Assembly (NCBI RefSeq): GCF_900109145.1
Contig: NZ_FNYY01000014.1
Location: forward strand, 62,001-126,000
Direction: 5' to 3'
DNA: 64,000 nt
DNA from: Marinovum algicola
Lineage (GTDB): Bacteria > Pseudomonadota > Alphaproteobacteria > Rhodobacterales > Rhodobacteraceae
Positions 44,259 to 53,434 of this stretch are shown in pieces. A model generated the notes under the pieces. That model was not told where the DNA came from and made no database searches. It worked only from the letters and a program-made list of their open reading frames with translations. Within the stretch, counting starts at the first letter, position 1, and the number at the start of each line of letters is the position of its first letter. The position numbers were made by a program, and so were the translations under genes.

Positions 44259-45668
44259 TCAGGCGGCGCCGAGCAGGGTGTCGATCATCTCCGACGCGAC
44301 GGTCAGGACCCGGGCGTTGGCGGCATAGGATTGCTGGATCGCGGTGAGCTGTTGCAGCTCGTCGTCGATGTTGACGCCGGCAAAGGCCATGCGGCTGGAT
44401 TGCACCGCCACCGCCCCGGCGGCCAGCGATTCCGCCGCCGATCCGGCGCTGGCGCGGGTGGCGTTCTGGCCGGCGATCAGCGCGGCGACATACTCCGGCA
44501 GCCGGTCGCTGCCACCGAGGCCCGCCGCCGCGTCAAACGCAGTTGTCGCATCGAGCGTGTCGACAAAATCGAGGATCAGGCTGTTGTCGCCCGAGGTGCC
44601 CGGCGCGGTGGCCCCCATGCCGTCGCGGATCCGCCAATAGCCGCCGCCGGCCTCGGGCAGCACCGCCGGGTTCACCGCGATGCGCGCGGCCAGGCCGGGC
44701 GCGGCCGGATCCGCCAGCGCCGCGCCGGCATCGGTGAACAGCCCCGCCTCGCCCGGTGCCAGGCTGGGATCGGCCCCGGCCATGCCCTCGATCAGCGCGC
44801 GGGCGACCTCGTCAAGCTGGGCCTGCATCTCGGGCAAGGTCTCGGAATAAAGCGTGATCCGGCCGGCCAGGGCGCCTTCGGAAATGCCGCGCACACCGGT
44901 CTTGCCCGGCGTGATCTCGATCTCGCCGGCATACAGCGTGCCGGTCGTGGGTTCGAACCGCAGCGGCTGCCGCAGATTGTCCGACAGCAATGCGGTGCCG
45001 CCGGTGGTGAACAGCGCCACCTGGCCATCCGTGTCCTTGCGCAGGGTGAAGTCGGTGACCTCGGCCAGCGCATCGAGTTCGGCGGTGATCTGGTCTTCCA
45101 GCGCCAACCGCGCCTCGCCCTCGAGCCCGCCGGCAATCCGCTCGTTCAGCCCTTGCAGCCGCGTCAGGCTGGCGTTCAACGCGTCCACATCGGCGCCGAT
45201 CGCGGCGGCGGTGTCCTTGGCGGTGTCGGCCAGCGCGCGACCGGCGCGGTTCAGCGCCAGCGCCAGCCCCTGGGCACCATCGACCGCGCTGCGTTGCAGG
45301 CTGGCATCCGAGGGCGCGACCGACACGAGGTCAAGCGCGTTCTGGAATTCGGTCAGCCGGGTCAGGATGGTGTCGCTGCTCTCGCTGTCGCCGAGGATCG
45401 CGGTATAGGGCGACAGGCCCGTGGCCATAGCGTCCTGGGTCGCGGTGCGCGACACCTCGTTGCGATACATCGCATCGAGCGAGCTGTCGACGGCACGGGC
45501 GATCGTCGACACCCCCGGCACGCCCTGCGGATCGGTGGTGACCGCAAGATCGCGGCGGGCATAGCTGGCATTGCCGGCGTTGGCGATATTGCCCGACACG
45601 GTTTCGGCCCAGCGCGAGGTGGTTGTCAGCCCGGCGCCGGCGACGCTGAGCGCGGAAGTCAGGCTCAT
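44259..45668 (-). CDS. flgK: Flagellar hook-filament junction protein FlgK
   Basis: 469 residues. The start MSLTSALSVAGAGLTTTSRWAETVSGNIANAGNASYARRDL is typical of hook-associated proteins; the C-terminal coil (SSRMAFAGVNIDDELQQLTAIQQSYAANARVLTVASEM) closes the fold. Between flgE and flgL in a flgE-flgK-flgL order. Confidence 0.9.
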   Translation of the reverse strand: MSLTSALSVAGAGLTTTSRWAETVSGNIANAGNASYARRDLAVTTDPQGVPGVSTIARAVDSSLDAMYRNEVSRTATQDAMATGLSPYTAILGDSESSDTILTRLTEFQNALDLVSVAPSDASLQRSAVDGAQGLALALNRAGRALADTAKDTAAAIGADVDALNASLTRLQGLNERIAGGLEGEARLALEDQITAELDALAEVTDFTLRKDTDGQVALFTTGGTALLSDNLRQPLRFEPTTGTLYAGEIEITPGKTGVRGISEGALAGRITLYSETLPEMQAQLDEVARALIEGMAGADPSLAPGEAGLFTDAGAALADPAAPGLAARIAVNPAVLPEAGGGYWRIRDGMGATAPGTSGDNSLILDFVDTLDATTAFDAAAGLGGSDRLPEYVAALIAGQNATRASAGSAAESLAAGAVAVQSSRMAFAGVNIDDELQQLTAIQQSYAANARVLTVASEMIDTLLGAA

Positions 45669-45713
45669 GGCGTTCTCCTGTCAGGCCGACGCATTGATTG
45701 CCGCTCTGGCCGG

Positions 45714-47015
45714 TTAGCGTTTCAGGTTCACGGTTTCCGACAGCATTTCGTCGGCGGTGGTGATGATCTTGGCGTTGGAAGAATAGGCGCGCTGGCGCTG
45801 GATCAGGCTGGTCAGCTCCTGCGCGATATCGACATTGGCGGATTCCACGCCACCGGAGGTCAGGGTGCCGGTTTCGCCGCTGCCGGCCTGGCCGAGATAG
45901 AAATCGCCGGAGTCCATCGAGGTGGAGAAGGTCGAATTGTTGGTGGTCTGCAAGCCATTGGCGTTCGAGAAAGTGGCCAGCGGCACCTGGTAGAGCGCCG
46001 AGCGGGTGCCATTGTCGAACACGCCCCAGACATTGCCGAATTCGTCGAATTCCACCCGCGTCAGCGTGCCGCTCTCGGAGCCGTCGGCCTCGATGGTCAG
46101 GGGCGAGTAATCGCCCGAGAACTGGCTCAGCCCGTCAAAGCTGCCGGGCGCGCCGAGCGAGACGTCGACCACCTGCGGCGTGGTGCCGTTGTTGACGGTC
46201 AGCGTCATCACGCCGGTTGCCGGGTTGAAGGCAAAGCCCGCCGGGGCGGTGGCGGTCGATGTGGCATTGGCATAGGCCAGCGGCGCGCCGGCGTTGGGGC
46301 CGCTGTCGGCAAAGCTCATGGTGACTTCGCCGTAGCTGGTATTGGCGTCGCTGATCGTCACCTGCCAGCTGTTGGGCGTGGTGGTGGGCTGGAACGACAG
46401 GGTCAGCCGCTCGGCCGCGCCGAGGGCGTTGTAATATTCGACCGAAGAGACAAAGGGATCGCCGGCGGCGGCCTGTCCGGTTTCCTGCGACGGCAGGTTG
46501 CCGCCAATCGCGATATTGCCGGTGATCGACCCGGCAATCGTCTGGTTGGCGACATTGACCGGCACCAGATCGGCAAAGCTGTTGCGGTCGACCGCGCCAA
46601 GCGCGCCGTTGGCGCCATAGGCATACCCCATCAGGTAGAGCCCGGCTGAATTGACCATATTGCCGTTGTCATCGGGCTCAAAGCTGCCGACGCGGGTGAA
46701 CAGGTTGCCGTTGGTGTAAGAGGCATCGATGTTCGAGTTGACCACGAAAAAGCCGTTGCCGGTGATCGCCAGATTGGTGGCGATCGCGGTGTCGAGGTAA
46801 TTGCCGTCAACCGTGTTGCTGTGGATCGAGGTGGTCTGCACGCCGGTGGCCATGGCGCCACTGGCGCCCGAGGCCCCGGCGGTAACCATCTGCTCGAAGC
46901 TGCGGCGATAGCCGACCGTATCGGCATTCGCGATATTGTAAGAGATGCTGCTGACCGCCGTGGAATTCGCCAGCAGCCCGCTGACGCCCGACGCCATCGC
47001 GTTGGTAATGCTCAT
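45714..47015 (-). CDS. flgE: Flagellar hook protein FlgE
   Basis: 433 residues. N-terminal rod/hook motif (MASGVSGLLANSTAVSSISYNIANADTVGYRRSFEQMV) and C-terminal motif (GGVESANVDIAQELTSLIQRQRAYSSNAKIITTADEMLSE). The middle domains are rich in Thr, Asn and Gly. The start at 47015 is chosen because AGGCGG precedes it; an ATG at 47051 would add 12 unrelated residues. It carries its own promoter region. Confidence 0.93.
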   Translation of the reverse strand: MSITNAMASGVSGLLANSTAVSSISYNIANADTVGYRRSFEQMVTAGASGASGAMATGVQTTSIHSNTVDGNYLDTAIATNLAITGNGFFVVNSNIDASYTNGNLFTRVGSFEPDDNGNMVNSAGLYLMGYAYGANGALGAVDRNSFADLVPVNVANQTIAGSITGNIAIGGNLPSQETGQAAAGDPFVSSVEYYNALGAAERLTLSFQPTTTPNSWQVTISDANTSYGEVTMSFADSGPNAGAPLAYANATSTATAPAGFAFNPATGVMTLTVNNGTTPQVVDVSLGAPGSFDGLSQFSGDYSPLTIEADGSESGTLTRVEFDEFGNVWGVFDNGTRSALYQVPLATFSNANGLQTTNNSTFSTSMDSGDFYLGQAGSGETGTLTSGGVESANVDIAQELTSLIQRQRAYSSNAKIITTADEMLSETVNLKR

Positions 47016-47100
47016 ATCCGCCTCGTCTTTGCCGTGCCGGTGTTGGGTCACCGTTGCCCCTACATATAGACCAGCCTGGTTACACCAAGTTTAAAGACGG

Positions 47101-47141
47101 CTGTTCTTGGCGATGTTTTACAACCGCTTCGCTGATCCTTG
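47101..47141 (-). promoter_or_regulatory. Two CAAGRA elements upstream of flgE
   Basis: Read on the minus strand, CAAGGATCAG (47132-47141) and CAAGAACAG (47101-47109) lie 86-126 nt before the flgE start, 32 nt apart and in the same orientation. Both match the flagellar element seen elsewhere at six or more of nine positions. They probably mark the flgE promoter. Confidence 0.5.
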
Positions 47142-47170
47142 CCTGTTTTTGCGGCTGCCGGCGCGGGGCC

Positions 47171-49024
47171 TCAATTGACGCTGCGCGGTGCCGACAGCGT
47201 GTCGAGCATGTCCTGTGCGCTGTCGATCCGCCGGCGGGCGGCGTCCTGGCGCAGCGGCAGAAGCTCCGGCACCTGGGCGGTCAGGGTGGCGGCAATCTCG
47301 GTCCATTCCGGCAGGTCGGTCAGGGCGGCGAAGCGACCGACCAGATCGGCGGCGGTGGCCACGTCGCCGCTGCGATGGGCGGCAAGCAGATAGCGGATCG
47401 CGTCGGGCAGCGGCAGATCGGCCCCGGTGCGCGCCGCCAGCGCGGCATAGGCGGCCTGCGCCTCGGGCCATTCGCCGCGTTCGAACCGGGCCTGGGCGCG
47501 CAGCCGCAGCACCTGTTCGGGCGCCTCCGCCGCGCTGGCCGACAAGAGCGCGGCGCGCTGACCGGTCTCGTCGAGATAGCGCGCCGAGACCAGCGCCAGT
47601 CGCGCGGCCAGCGCCGGCTCCTCGGGCCTGGGCGGCTCTGCCAGCCGCAGGCCCAGCGCCTCGAACTGCCCGCCCTGCAACAGCGCCTCGGCCTCCTTGA
47701 CGGCCAACCGGTCGAGCTGGCCGGGAAGCGGCGCAAACAGGCCCAGATCCTGCGCCGCGGTCAGGTGGTCGCGGATCGTGGCGAATTCCTGCGCCGCGAC
47801 GGTGGTGGCGCCTGCGGCCAGGAACCCGTCGGCGAACCGCTCGGCCGACAGGGCGTAATCGGCGGTAAAGCGGAACCAGGGCGCAATCCGGGCGTGCAGC
47901 GCCATGAAGGCCGAGAGCGAGATCTCGCCGCTGGCGCCCTGTTCGTAGAGCTTGCCGATCAGATGTTGCGCTTTCTGCTGCGCTCCCTGCGCCTGGTCGG
48001 TGCCCGGATGGCGCTGGCGCAGCCGGCCATAGGTCTCTACCGCCGCGACCGGATCGCCCGCGATCTCTTGCAGCGCCGCCAGATCGCCCAGGGTGTCCGC
48101 CGCCGCGGCATCGCCCCGCCAGATCTCGGTTTCGAGCGCCAGCAGGTCGGCGGCCTCGGCAGAGCTCAGCGCATCCTGGCGTAACCCGAGATCGACCAGT
48201 GCCCGCCGCGCCCGGTGGCCCCAGCGATCGGAGCCCGATTGTGCCAGCGCATAGCTGTCGAAGGCCGCCAACGGCGCATCACCGGCTTCGGCCACCTTGC
48301 CCAGCAGGAAATGCAGCGCCGGGCTGTCGTGCAGGGTGACATGATCCTCGAACCGGCTGGCGATATCGCGGGCAAGCTGCCATTGCCGGTCGTCGATGGC
48401 GCATTCCAGCAGCGCCGGCAGCGCCTGTTCGCGGGCCACCTCCGGGAACCGTTGCAGCCGCTCGAAGGCGGCGCGCAGCCCCGGCGCGGCCTTGGCGCAC
48501 GCGCCGGCGCGCAGATCCGACATCACCAGCAAGAGCGGCTGATCGGGCCATTTGGCGTAATGCGGCGCCAGCAGATTGGCGGCGCGCTCGGTCAGCGGCC
48601 GGCCCAGCGGATCGAACAGCCCCAGCGCCAGCTCCAGCGCCGCCGCACGCAGGCCATGCGCCGGCGGCACCTGCGGCCCGCGCACCTCCGAGAGGATCGA
48701 CAGCGCCTCCGGGATCATGCCGTGGGCAAAGTGAAATTCGGCCAGCTCGATCAGCACCCGCATCCGCGCCGGCCCGGTTTCGCCGGCGCGCAGCAGCGCC
48801 GCCATCAGCGCCGTGCGCCCGGCCAGAAACGGCTGCGACTCGCGCGGCGCGAGGTAAAGCACCGGCGGCTCGATCCCCCAGATCGGCGCCTCCAGCCCCT
48901 GCACCGCGGGCATCGCGCGCACCGTCTCGGTGGCCGCCGCAGAGGATTGGGGCAGCCCCAGGGTCAGCGCCGCGACAGCGCCGAGAAAACAAGAATAGGC
49001 CGAGTTTTTTCGCCGTTTCATCAT
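47171..49024 (-). CDS. Large periplasmic helical-repeat (TPR-like) protein of the flagellar cluster
   Basis: 617 residues. Signal peptide to about residue 30 (FLGAVAALTLGLPQSSAAA). The mature protein is almost wholly helical with degenerate TPR-like pairs, for example GPARMRVLIELAEFHFAHGMIPEALSIL and AARLALVSARYLDETGQRAALL. I know no named family for it. It sits between flgE and flgF, divergent from flgF. The presence of MotE, a chaperone for the periplasmic motor protein MotC in Sinorhizobium, makes a motor-associated role like MotC conceivable (inference). An exact CAAGAATAG lies in its first codons (48990-48998). Confidence 0.75.
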   Translation of the reverse strand: MMKRRKNSAYSCFLGAVAALTLGLPQSSAAATETVRAMPAVQGLEAPIWGIEPPVLYLAPRESQPFLAGRTALMAALLRAGETGPARMRVLIELAEFHFAHGMIPEALSILSEVRGPQVPPAHGLRAAALELALGLFDPLGRPLTERAANLLAPHYAKWPDQPLLLVMSDLRAGACAKAAPGLRAAFERLQRFPEVAREQALPALLECAIDDRQWQLARDIASRFEDHVTLHDSPALHFLLGKVAEAGDAPLAAFDSYALAQSGSDRWGHRARRALVDLGLRQDALSSAEAADLLALETEIWRGDAAAADTLGDLAALQEIAGDPVAAVETYGRLRQRHPGTDQAQGAQQKAQHLIGKLYEQGASGEISLSAFMALHARIAPWFRFTADYALSAERFADGFLAAGATTVAAQEFATIRDHLTAAQDLGLFAPLPGQLDRLAVKEAEALLQGGQFEALGLRLAEPPRPEEPALAARLALVSARYLDETGQRAALLSASAAEAPEQVLRLRAQARFERGEWPEAQAAYAALAARTGADLPLPDAIRYLLAAHRSGDVATAADLVGRFAALTDLPEWTEIAATLTAQVPELLPLRQDAARRRIDSAQDMLDTLSAPRSVN

Positions 49025-49026
49025 GA

Positions 49027-49103
49027 TTGTTCTTGATGTACACCAAATGAAAACGCATTGTCAGCAAGAAAAGAGCGTCACGCAAGCGGTAGAACAAGAA
49101 TTG
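49027..49103. promoter_or_regulatory. Divergent promoter with CAAGAA-type elements (TPR gene versus flgF)
   Basis: Three copies of the flagellar element core: TTGTTCTTG at 49027-49035 (reading minus as CAAGAACAA), CAAGAAAAG at 49065-49073 and CAAGAATTG at 49095-49103. The first lies directly before the TPR gene start, the last 13 nt before flgF. A fourth exact copy is inside the TPR gene. Confidence 0.5.
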
Positions 49104-49116
49104 ATTGAGATGATCG

Positions 49117-49866
49117 ATGGATAATTCCACCTATGTCGCCCTGTCTCAGCTCACTGCGCTGGAGCGTCAGCTTGACGTCACCGCCAACAATATCGCCAAC
49201 GCCAATTCCACCGGCTTCAAGGCCGAACGCGTGCTGTTCGAAAGCTACCTGAACCCCGACAGCACCGACGTCACCGGCGAGGGCACCAGCTACCTGATCG
49301 ATCGCGGCTCCTATCTCGATGACCGCTCCGGCGTCGTGCTCCAGACCGGCAACCCGCTCGACATGGCGCTTTCGGGTGCCGGCTGGTTTGCCTACGAGTT
49401 GGAGGACGGCCAGCAGGCCTTTGGCCGCGACGGCAATTTCGTGCTCGACCCGCAGGGCCGCGTTGTCACCACCAGCGGCGCCCAGGTGCTGGACGCGGGC
49501 GGCGCGCCGCTGGCCCTGCCGCCGGCCCTGGCCGCGACGGTGGCGATCTCGGGCGAGGGGGTGATCTCGTCGCAGCAGGGCGGCGTGCTGGGTCAGATCG
49601 GCATTTTCGCCCTGCCCGACCGCCAGTCCCTGGGCCGCGCCGGCGGCGGCATGTTCGTCCCCGAGGACGGCACCGCCCAGCTTGCCCCCGACGACACCGG
49701 CACCGAAGTGATCCAGGGCGCGCTGGAAGCCAGCAACGTACAGGCGGTGAGCGAAGTGACGCGGCTGATCGACATTCAGCAGGCCTATCAGCACGCGCTC
49801 AACCTGATTTCGTCAGAGGACGACCTGAAAAAAGAGATGCTGAGCCGCATCGGCCAGACCAGCTAG
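49117..49866 (+). CDS. flgF: Flagellar basal-body rod protein FlgF
   Basis: 249 residues. LTALERQLDVTANNIANANSTGFKAERVLFESYL at the N-terminus and EASNVQAVSEVTRLIDIQQAYQHALNLI at the C-terminus place it with proximal/distal rod proteins; length and order before flgG indicate FlgF. First gene of flgF-flgG-flgA-flgH-fliL-like operon. Confidence 0.92.
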   Translation: MDNSTYVALSQLTALERQLDVTANNIANANSTGFKAERVLFESYLNPDSTDVTGEGTSYLIDRGSYLDDRSGVVLQTGNPLDMALSGAGWFAYELEDGQQAFGRDGNFVLDPQGRVVTTSGAQVLDAGGAPLALPPALAATVAISGEGVISSQQGGVLGQIGIFALPDRQSLGRAGGGMFVPEDGTAQLAPDDTGTEVIQGALEASNVQAVSEVTRLIDIQQAYQHALNLISSEDDLKKEMLSRIGQTS

Positions 49867-49880
49867 AGAGGGAGACGCAG

Positions 49881-50666
49881 ATGAAAGCCCTGGGTATCGC
49901 CGCCACCGGCATGATGGCGCAGCAGACCAATGTCGACGTGATTTCCAACAATATCGCCAACGCCAATACCACCGGCTACAAAACCGCCCGCGCCTCTTTT
50001 ACCGATCTGGTGTACGAGAACCTCTCACGCGAGGGGGCGGTGACGGCGGAAGAGGGTAACACCCGGCCGGTGGGCCTCGACGTCGGCCTCGGCGTGCAGG
50101 CGGTGGGGACGGTCCGGCTCAACACCCAGGGCGGGCTGGTGCAGACCCAGAACCAGCTCGACATGGCGATCGACGGGCGCGGCTATTTCACCGTCAACCT
50201 GCCCGATGGCGATCAGGCCTATACCCGCGACGGCTCTTTCCGGCTTTCGGCCGAGGGGCAGATCGTCAATGGCAGCGGCTACGAGATCGATCCCGGCGTG
50301 GTGCTGCCGGCCAATACCACCAAGATCGAGATCAGCGACACCGGCATCGTCAGCGCCTTTGTCGACAACGATCCGGTGCCGGTCGAGATCGGCCAGCTCA
50401 CCCTGGCCACCTTTGTCAACGACGCCGGCATGCGGCCCCTGGGCGACAACCTATTGCAGGCCACCGTCGCGTCGGGCGATGCGATCCCCTCGCTGCCCGG
50501 CGATGAGGGCGTCGGCATCCTGCGGCAGGGATATCTCGAAAGCTCGAACGTCGATATCGTCCGCCAGATCACCGATCTGATCCAGGCACAGCGCGCCTAC
50601 GAGATGAACTCCAAGGCCATTTCAACCGCCGACGAAATGATGTCGGCCGCCAACCAGATCCGGTAA
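49881..50666 (+). CDS. flgG: Flagellar distal rod protein FlgG
   Basis: 261 residues, the standard FlgG length. MKALGIAATGMMAQQTNVDVISNNIANANTTGYKTAR at the start and YLESSNVDIVRQITDLIQAQRAYEMNSKAISTADEMM at the end. It forms the distal rod. Fourteen nucleotides after flgF. Confidence 0.95.
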   Translation: MKALGIAATGMMAQQTNVDVISNNIANANTTGYKTARASFTDLVYENLSREGAVTAEEGNTRPVGLDVGLGVQAVGTVRLNTQGGLVQTQNQLDMAIDGRGYFTVNLPDGDQAYTRDGSFRLSAEGQIVNGSGYEIDPGVVLPANTTKIEISDTGIVSAFVDNDPVPVEIGQLTLATFVNDAGMRPLGDNLLQATVASGDAIPSLPGDEGVGILRQGYLESSNVDIVRQITDLIQAQRAYEMNSKAISTADEMMSAANQIR

Positions 50667-50669
50667 GCC

Positions 50670-51326
50670 ATGCCTGTCCTTGCCCTGATCCTTGCCCTTG
50701 TTCTTGCTCCGCTTTCGGCCCGCGCCGAAACCGCGGATGTGCTGATCGAGGAGCAGGTGCGCCAGAGCTGGGGCAACGAGCTGCCGGCCGAGGCGCTGAT
50801 CCGCATCCGCTTCTCCGGCAATGCCGCCGCCGAGGCCGAGATGATCTCGGCCTTCTGGATGGACCGCGACAGCGGCCGGTTTCTGGCCAATGCGGTGACC
50901 GAGACCGGCGTCACCCACCGGCTCGAGGGCATGGCGCTGCCGGTGCTGGCGGTGCCGGTGCCGGCGCGGCGGCTGATGCCGGGCGCCATTATCGGCACCG
51001 ATGATATCGCCATCACCGAGCTTCCGCTGCGCCGCATCGGTGCCTTCACCATCACCGAGCCCGAGTTGCTCGAGGGCATGCAGGTCCGCCGCATGCTGGC
51101 CCAGGGCCGGCCGGTGATGACGCAATCGGTGATGCAGCCGCTGGTGATCGACCGCGGCGACAAGGTCAACATCCTCTATGACGACGGCCGGCTGGTCCTG
51201 ACCGCCCCGGGCCGCGCGCTCGACAGTGCCCATCGCGGCGCCGAACTGCGCATCGTCAATCTGGTCAGCAATGCCCCGCTCGAGGCGATTGCCCGCGGGC
51301 CGGGGCTTGTGGAGGTGATCCGATGA
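50670..51326 (+). CDS. flgA: Flagellar P-ring assembly chaperone FlgA
   Basis: 218 residues. Signal peptide (LALILALVLAPLSARA before ETADV), then a SAF domain (PARRLMPGAIIGTDDIAITELPLRR, MLAQGRPVMTQSVMQPLVIDRGDKVNI). It helps FlgI assemble in the periplasm. Overlaps flgH by 4 nt. Confidence 0.91.
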   Translation: MPVLALILALVLAPLSARAETADVLIEEQVRQSWGNELPAEALIRIRFSGNAAAEAEMISAFWMDRDSGRFLANAVTETGVTHRLEGMALPVLAVPVPARRLMPGAIIGTDDIAITELPLRRIGAFTITEPELLEGMQVRRMLAQGRPVMTQSVMQPLVIDRGDKVNILYDDGRLVLTAPGRALDSAHRGAELRIVNLVSNAPLEAIARGPGLVEVIR

Positions 51327-52084
51327 TCCGTTTACGCCAAATTCTGCCGGCCGGCCCGGCGCTTGTGCTGCTTGCCGCCTGTGGCAAACCGGTGTTCGAC
51401 CGCGACCCCGAGCTCAGCCCGATCGGCGTCGACCGCCGCGACCTGGCCGCCGCGCAGACGGTCAACGTGCCGATGCCCCCGCCCGAAATGCCGCGCATTC
51501 CCGATCGGGCCGAACGCGCCTCGCTCTGGGAGCCGGGCAGCGGCGGCTTCTTTGCCGATCAGCGGGCAACCCAGATCGGCGATCTTCTGACCATCGTGAT
51601 CGAGATCGACGACGAGGCCAGCCTCGACAACGCCTCGGACCGCAGCCGCAGCGGCGACAGCTCGCTGACGCTGGCCGGGTTCTTCGGCTATGGCTCGCAG
51701 ATCGACAAGATCCTGCCCGGCGTCGGCCCCGCCGACCTGCCCAGCGGCGACATCGTCGATATCGGGTCGACCACCAGCGCCAGCGGCGACGGCTCGATCG
51801 ATCGCCGCGAGTCGATTTCGCTGCGCATGGCGGCGCTGGTGGTGCAGGCGCTGCCCAACGGCAATCTGGTGGTGGTCGGCCGGCAGGAGGTGAAGGTGAA
51901 CGAAGAACTGCGCGAACTGCGGGTCTCCGGCATCATCCGCCCGCAGGACATCGACCGGGGCAATACCATCCGCTACGACAAGATGGCCGAAGCCCGCATC
52001 AGCTATGGCGGCCGCGGATCGATCAGCCGCCAGCAGGTGCGCGGCTATGGCGAGGACGTGATGGACGTAATCCTGCCATATTAG
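51323..52084 (+). CDS. flgH: Flagellar L-ring protein FlgH (lipoprotein)
   Basis: 253 residues. Lipobox LVLLAACGKP gives a lipidated Cys at about residue 20. Family marks: SLWEPGSGGFFADQRATQIGDLLTIVIEIDDEASLDN and VSGIIRPQDIDRGNTIRYDKMAEARISYGGRG. It forms the outer-membrane ring. Confidence 0.94.
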   Translation: MIRLRQILPAGPALVLLAACGKPVFDRDPELSPIGVDRRDLAAAQTVNVPMPPPEMPRIPDRAERASLWEPGSGGFFADQRATQIGDLLTIVIEIDDEASLDNASDRSRSGDSSLTLAGFFGYGSQIDKILPGVGPADLPSGDIVDIGSTTSASGDGSIDRRESISLRMAALVVQALPNGNLVVVGRQEVKVNEELRELRVSGIIRPQDIDRGNTIRYDKMAEARISYGGRGSISRQQVRGYGEDVMDVILPY

Positions 52085-52139
52085 ACCTAACTTCCGACAA
52101 AGTTTGCGAAAAGTTTTGTCTGATTGCCAAGCGATAACC

Positions 52140-52165
52140 GATTCCGAGACAACCAGTTCGGAATC
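52140..52165 (+). other. Hairpin just upstream of the FliL-like start
   Basis: Arms GATTCCGA (52140-52147) and TCGGAATC (52158-52165) around 10 nt, ending directly before the AGGA Shine-Dalgarno and the ATG at 52171. It lies in the 86-nt gap after flgH and may tune translation of the next gene or end part of the transcripts. Confidence 0.45.
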
Positions 52166-52170
52166 AGGAC

Positions 52171-52743
52171 ATGCAGAAGACCGCTATCGCCTTTGTCGCC
52201 CTGCCGCTCGCCTTTGCCGCGGCGGGATATGCCGGTGGGCAGGTGATGCCCGCCGCCGTCGTGACAGCGGCGCCCTCCGAAATCGATCCCCCGGGCCAGA
52301 CCCCGGCGGCGCAGGTTCTCGACGAACTCGCCGACAAGGAAAGCGGGCAGGAGAGCCCCGACGAAGGCGCCGCGACGCCGGACGCCGACCATTCGCAGAC
52401 CGCGGCCGCGCGCAACGAGGCCAATGTGGTGCGCCTCGGCCGGATGAGCGTGCCGGTCTATCGCGCCCATAGCGTGACCTATGTGGTGTCGGAAATCGGC
52501 GTCGAGATGCGCGACACCGAAGCGGCCGCCAAGTTCAGCGATGCCGAGAACACCTCGCGCCTGCGCGATGCGGTGCTGGCCTCGCTGCATCGCGCGGCCG
52601 AAGGGCTGAGCCTGACCGGCGAACGGGTCGAGACGCCGCGGCTGGCCGAAACCCTTGTGGCCGATCTTCGGGATGATTTTGGCGCGGATGTCGCCGAGGT
52701 TCTGCTTCTGTCGCTGCTTCAGGCCGAGGTGCCGCGCAGCTGA
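52171..52743 (+). CDS. Second FliL-like flagellar protein
   Basis: 190 residues. N-terminal membrane/signal segment (AFVALPLAFAAAGYAGGQV), an acidic low-complexity linker (about 40-85), then a domain with VYRAHSVTYVVSEIGVEMRDTEAAAKF and a C-terminal LVADLRDDFGADVAEVLLLSLLQ that match the FliL fold pattern (basic strand, then two helices). Sinorhizobium has a FliL paralogue, MotF, with a separate stator role; this gene may be its counterpart or simply the post-flgH fliL of rhizobial order. Assignment is by pattern only. Confidence 0.6.
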   Translation: MQKTAIAFVALPLAFAAAGYAGGQVMPAAVVTAAPSEIDPPGQTPAAQVLDELADKESGQESPDEGAATPDADHSQTAAARNEANVVRLGRMSVPVYRAHSVTYVVSEIGVEMRDTEAAAKFSDAENTSRLRDAVLASLHRAAEGLSLTGERVETPRLAETLVADLRDDFGADVAEVLLLSLLQAEVPRS

Positions 52744-52749
52744 GACGGC

Positions 52750-53421
52750 TCAGCGCACCTCTTCGATCAACCCGGCGAGCACCGCTTCGCCGGTTTCCAG
52801 CTGCAACACCGCCAGCCCCTGATCATAGGTCAGCCCGGTGACCTGCGCCAAGGCGAAGGTCTGCGAGGTCACCGTGTTGCCATCGAGATCCAGCGCCGTG
52901 AGCTGCACCGAATATTGCCCGTCGGGCAGGGCCGCACCGGCGTCGTCCAACCCATCCCAGGCGACCTCGTGCAGGCTTCCGGTGCTGCCTGGCAAGCCGT
53001 AGAAGCTGCGCAGGATGGTGCCGTTTGCGTCGGTCACATCCATCGTCACCAGCTGCGCCTCGTTGCCCAGCCGATAGCCCAGCGTCGCCCCGCCACCGGA
53101 CAGGGCCACTTCTGACGACGGCGCCACCACGCTGTGGCCGATCAGGTTCAGCCCCGAGATCGCCGACAGGCTGGTGAGCTGCGCGGCAATGCCTTCGAGG
53201 TTGGCATTCTGCGCCACCGCCTGTTCGACCTGGGTCAGCGTCGCGAGCTGCGAGACAAAGGCGGTGCTGTCCATCGGCTCGAGCGGATCCTGGTTCTGGA
53301 TCTGCGCGGTCAGCAGGGTGATGAAGCTCTGATAATCCTCGCCGAGCTGGCTCAGGGCGTTGTTGGAGCCGGAGGCGGTGCCGTTGGTCGCGCCGGTCAG
53401 GCCATAGGGATCGATTGCCAT
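52750..53421 (-). CDS. flgD: Flagellar hook capping protein FlgD
   Basis: 223 residues. Start MAIDPYGLTG, then the FlgD N-terminal motif (YQSFITLLTAQIQNQDPLEPMDSTAFVSQLATLTQVEQ) and a C-terminal FlgD/Ig-like part (VTDANGTILRSFYGLPGSTGSLHEVAWDG). It is needed for hook polymerisation. The frame continues upstream through fliK's 3' end, which I exclude. It ends 7 nt from the convergent FliL-like gene. Confidence 0.92.
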   Translation of the reverse strand: MAIDPYGLTGATNGTASGSNNALSQLGEDYQSFITLLTAQIQNQDPLEPMDSTAFVSQLATLTQVEQAVAQNANLEGIAAQLTSLSAISGLNLIGHSVVAPSSEVALSGGGATLGYRLGNEAQLVTMDVTDANGTILRSFYGLPGSTGSLHEVAWDGLDDAGAALPDGQYSVQLTALDLDGNTVTSQTFALAQVTGLTYDQGLAVLQLETGEAVLAGLIEEVR

Positions 53422-53434
53422 TGTTCTGTCCTTG

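Noticed and set aside
44229-46649. An 806-codon plus-strand frame opposite flgK and flgE
   Set aside because: Composition is Gly/Arg/His-rich without motifs; the minus strand encodes recognisable FlgK and FlgE.
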